Source of the DNA: Sepiola atlantica
Lineage: Eukaryota > Mollusca > Cephalopoda > Sepiida > Sepiolidae
Assembly (NCBI GenBank): GCA_963556195.1
Contig: CAUVYP010000244.1
Location: 1,302,001 to 1,366,000 of the forward strand
Length of the DNA stretch: 64,000 nucleotides
Reading direction: 5' to 3'
This document shows positions 62,811-64,000 of this stretch, piece after piece. The position numbers and the translations under genes are program-made. Every line of letters begins with the position of its first letter. The first letter of the stretch is position 1. The notes below the pieces were generated by a model, which had not been told where the DNA came from, ran no database searches, and was given only the letters and a program-made list of their open reading frames with translations.

Positions 62811-63926
62811 TTAGCGCGTTTTAAAGTTGATATCGCTTTTGTTTATAACTTCCACATTTATTCGAATTGTGCAACGGAACTTTGCAGACAGTCGCGGAGA
62901 CACATCTTTTACTGAAGTACCAAGTTTCAGAAGTGCAGCTCTTGTACTGCCGGAGATATGTCGATACAAACTGAATACGCAAAACATCACCAAAATTTAG
63001 CGCGTTTTAAAGTTGATATCGCTTTTGTTTATAACTTCCACATTTATTCGAATTGTGCAACGAAACTTTGCAGACAGTCTCGAATAGGCCTTTTCCACTG
63101 AGGTACCAAGTTTCAGAAGTGCAGCTGTTGTACTGCCAAAGATATGTCGATACAAACTGAATACGCAAAACATCAACAAAATTTAGCGCGTTTTAAAGTT
63201 GATATCGCTTTTGTTTATAACTTCCACATTTATTCGAATTGTGCAACGAAACGTTGCAGACAGTTGCGGAGACACATTTTCTACTGAAGTACCAAGTTTC
63301 AGAAGTGCAGCTCTTGTACTGCCGGAGATATGTCGATACAAACTGAATACGCAAAACATCAACAAAATTTAGCGCGTTTTAAAGTTGATATCGCTTTTGT
63401 TTATAACTTCCACATTTATTCGAATTGTGCAACGAAACTTTGCAGACAGTCTCGAATAGGCCTTTTCTACTGAAGTAACCAGTTTCAGAAGTGCAGCTCT
63501 TTTACTGCCGGAGATATGTCGATACAAACTGAATACGCAAAACATCAACAAAATTTAGCGCGTTTTAAAGTTGATATCGCTTTTGTTTATAACTTCCACA
63601 TTTATTCGAATTGTGCAACGGAACTTTGCAGACAGTCGCGGAGACACATCTTCTACTGAAGTACCAAGTTTCAGAAGTGCAGCTCTTGTACTGCCGGAGA
63701 TATGTCGATACAAACTGAATACGCAAAACATCAACAAAATTTAGCGCGTTTTAAAGTTGATATCGCTTTTGTTTATAACTTCCACATTTATTCGAATTGT
63801 GCAACGAAACTTTGCAGACAGTCTCGAATAGGCCTTTTCCACTGAGGTACCAAGTTTCAGAAGTGCAGCTGTTGTACTGCCAAAGATATGTCGATACAAA
63901 CTGAATACGCAAAACATCAACAAAAT
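62811..63926 (+). repeat. Family 2 segment D-F1-Q-K-D-F1
   Basis: The order is D 62811 ('catcttttac'), F1 62997, Q 63183, K 63369, D 63555 (ending 'catcaacaaaat', not 'catcacc'), F1 63741. The first D-F1-Q-K lacks F2, another single-monomer loss. Confidence 0.82.
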
Positions 63927-64000
63927 TTAGCGCGTTTTAAAGTTGATATCGCTTTTGTTTATAACTTCCACATTTATTCGAATTGTGCAACGAAACTTTG
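63927..64000 (+). repeat. Partial monomer at right edge
   Basis: The first 74 bp of a monomer end at 'gcaacgaaactttg', before the A/B block, so its type cannot be read. The array continues to the right. Confidence 0.9.

Larger units (their letters stand above)
1..64000 (+). repeat. 186-bp satellite array filling the window
   Basis: The 186-bp unit recurs without a break and always in the same orientation. The register of 'ttagcgcgttttaaag' advances by 186 bp from 131 to 63927, with a net slip of only -2 bp, giving 343 full monomers. A hand count on a plain B monomer gives 71 G+C in 186 bp. Typical subtypes differ from one another at a handful of positions. Every monomer carries the same landmarks in order: gcgcg, tttaaa, gatatc, tttataac, attcgaat, gcaacgaaac, the A/B variable block, tttcagaagtgcag, tactgccgg, tgtcgatac, aaaacatcaac. 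No unrelated base run longer than a few nucleotides was found. The array is not recognised as a named satellite. Its size and homogeneity fit eukaryotic centromeric or pericentromeric heterochromatin, which is inference. Confidence 0.98.

Noticed and set aside
1..64000. CRISPR array
   Set aside because: The repeat unit is 186 bp with near-identical sequence throughout. There are no short repeats separated by unique spacers and no cas genes.
1..64000. Transposon or terminal-repeat-derived array
   Set aside because: No transposase or reverse transcriptase coding sequence, no terminal inverted repeats and no target-site duplications are visible. An ancient origin from a mobile element cannot be excluded, but nothing in the window supports it.
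1..64000. Bacterial or phage origin of the sequence
   Set aside because: No gene-sized open frames, operons or RNA genes occur in 64 kb. Satellite arrays of this size are a eukaryotic feature.

Overview
The whole window is one uninterrupted satellite DNA array. A 186-bp monomer (about 38% G+C) is repeated head to tail, always in the same orientation, from the first base to the last. There are 343 complete monomers (131-63926) plus partial monomers at the two ends (130 bp and 74 bp), so the array continues on both sides. Only eight monomers differ from 186 bp, each by one base. I see no protein-coding gene, RNA gene, transposon, CRISPR array, inversion or unique sequence. A 64-kb array of nearly identical tandem monomers with higher-order repeat (HOR) structure points to eukaryotic heterochromatin, probably centromeric or pericentromeric. 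I do not recognise the satellite family and cannot name the organism.

Monomers are numbered here from the trinucleotide tta of 'ttagcgcg'. Two basic types differ by six substitutions within 11 bp, at about offset 80-95: type A carries 'ctcgaataggcc', type B carries 'cgcggagacac'. Subtypes used below. A-based: A (plain); G ('ctaaattaagcctg' at its start, usually 'gtgaaacg'); S ('tatctgaattg', 'cctcctcta'); F1 ('ccactgaggtacc', 'gcagctgttg', usually 'gccaaag'); K ('gtaaccag', 'ctcttttactg'); T ('cacagttattcg', 'gtacgaagtt'); R ('cagaccgtctcg', usually 'gtactaag'). B-based: E (plain); L ('gtgccacg', 'gagccaca', usually 'gctttagttt'); P ('aagtctcag', 'tacacaaaata'); D ('cacatcttctac', 'catcaccaaa', usually 'cggaactttg'); F2 ('gcagctgttg', usually 'gccaaag'); Q ('cgttgcagacagttgcgg'); V ('gtgcaactc', often 'atttattttaattg'); N ('gtattaag').

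Layout: two HOR families can be read. Family 1 is a 6-mer, E-G-S-L-P-A (1,116 bp), found only left of about 37 kb. Family 2 is an 11-mer, D-F1-F2-Q-K-T-V-N-D-R-E (2,046 bp). It first appears near 11.3 kb, is interleaved with family 1 to 37 kb, and occupies everything from 37 to 64 kb. It occurs complete (48489-50534, 55372-57417), with single monomers missing, and as 12-mer and 9-mer rearrangements. Nested tandem duplications are laid over this: 1,860 bp (0.9-4.6 kb), 3,534 bp (3.7-10.7 kb), 10,973 bp (9.8-20.8 kb copied to 20.8-37.0 kb), and a 5,208-bp duplication inside that second copy (24.7-35.1 kb). Right of 37 kb there are 2,232-bp, 1,674-bp and about 2,045-bp tandem units, and a 4-kb segment shared at 38.4 and 50.7 kb.

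No genes work together here. What the window records is the recent history of a satellite evolving by unequal exchange, block duplication and gene conversion between monomer subtypes. All comparisons were made by eye, using monomer register, diagnostic bases and conceptual translations. Identity statements are therefore minimum counts of differences and not alignments.
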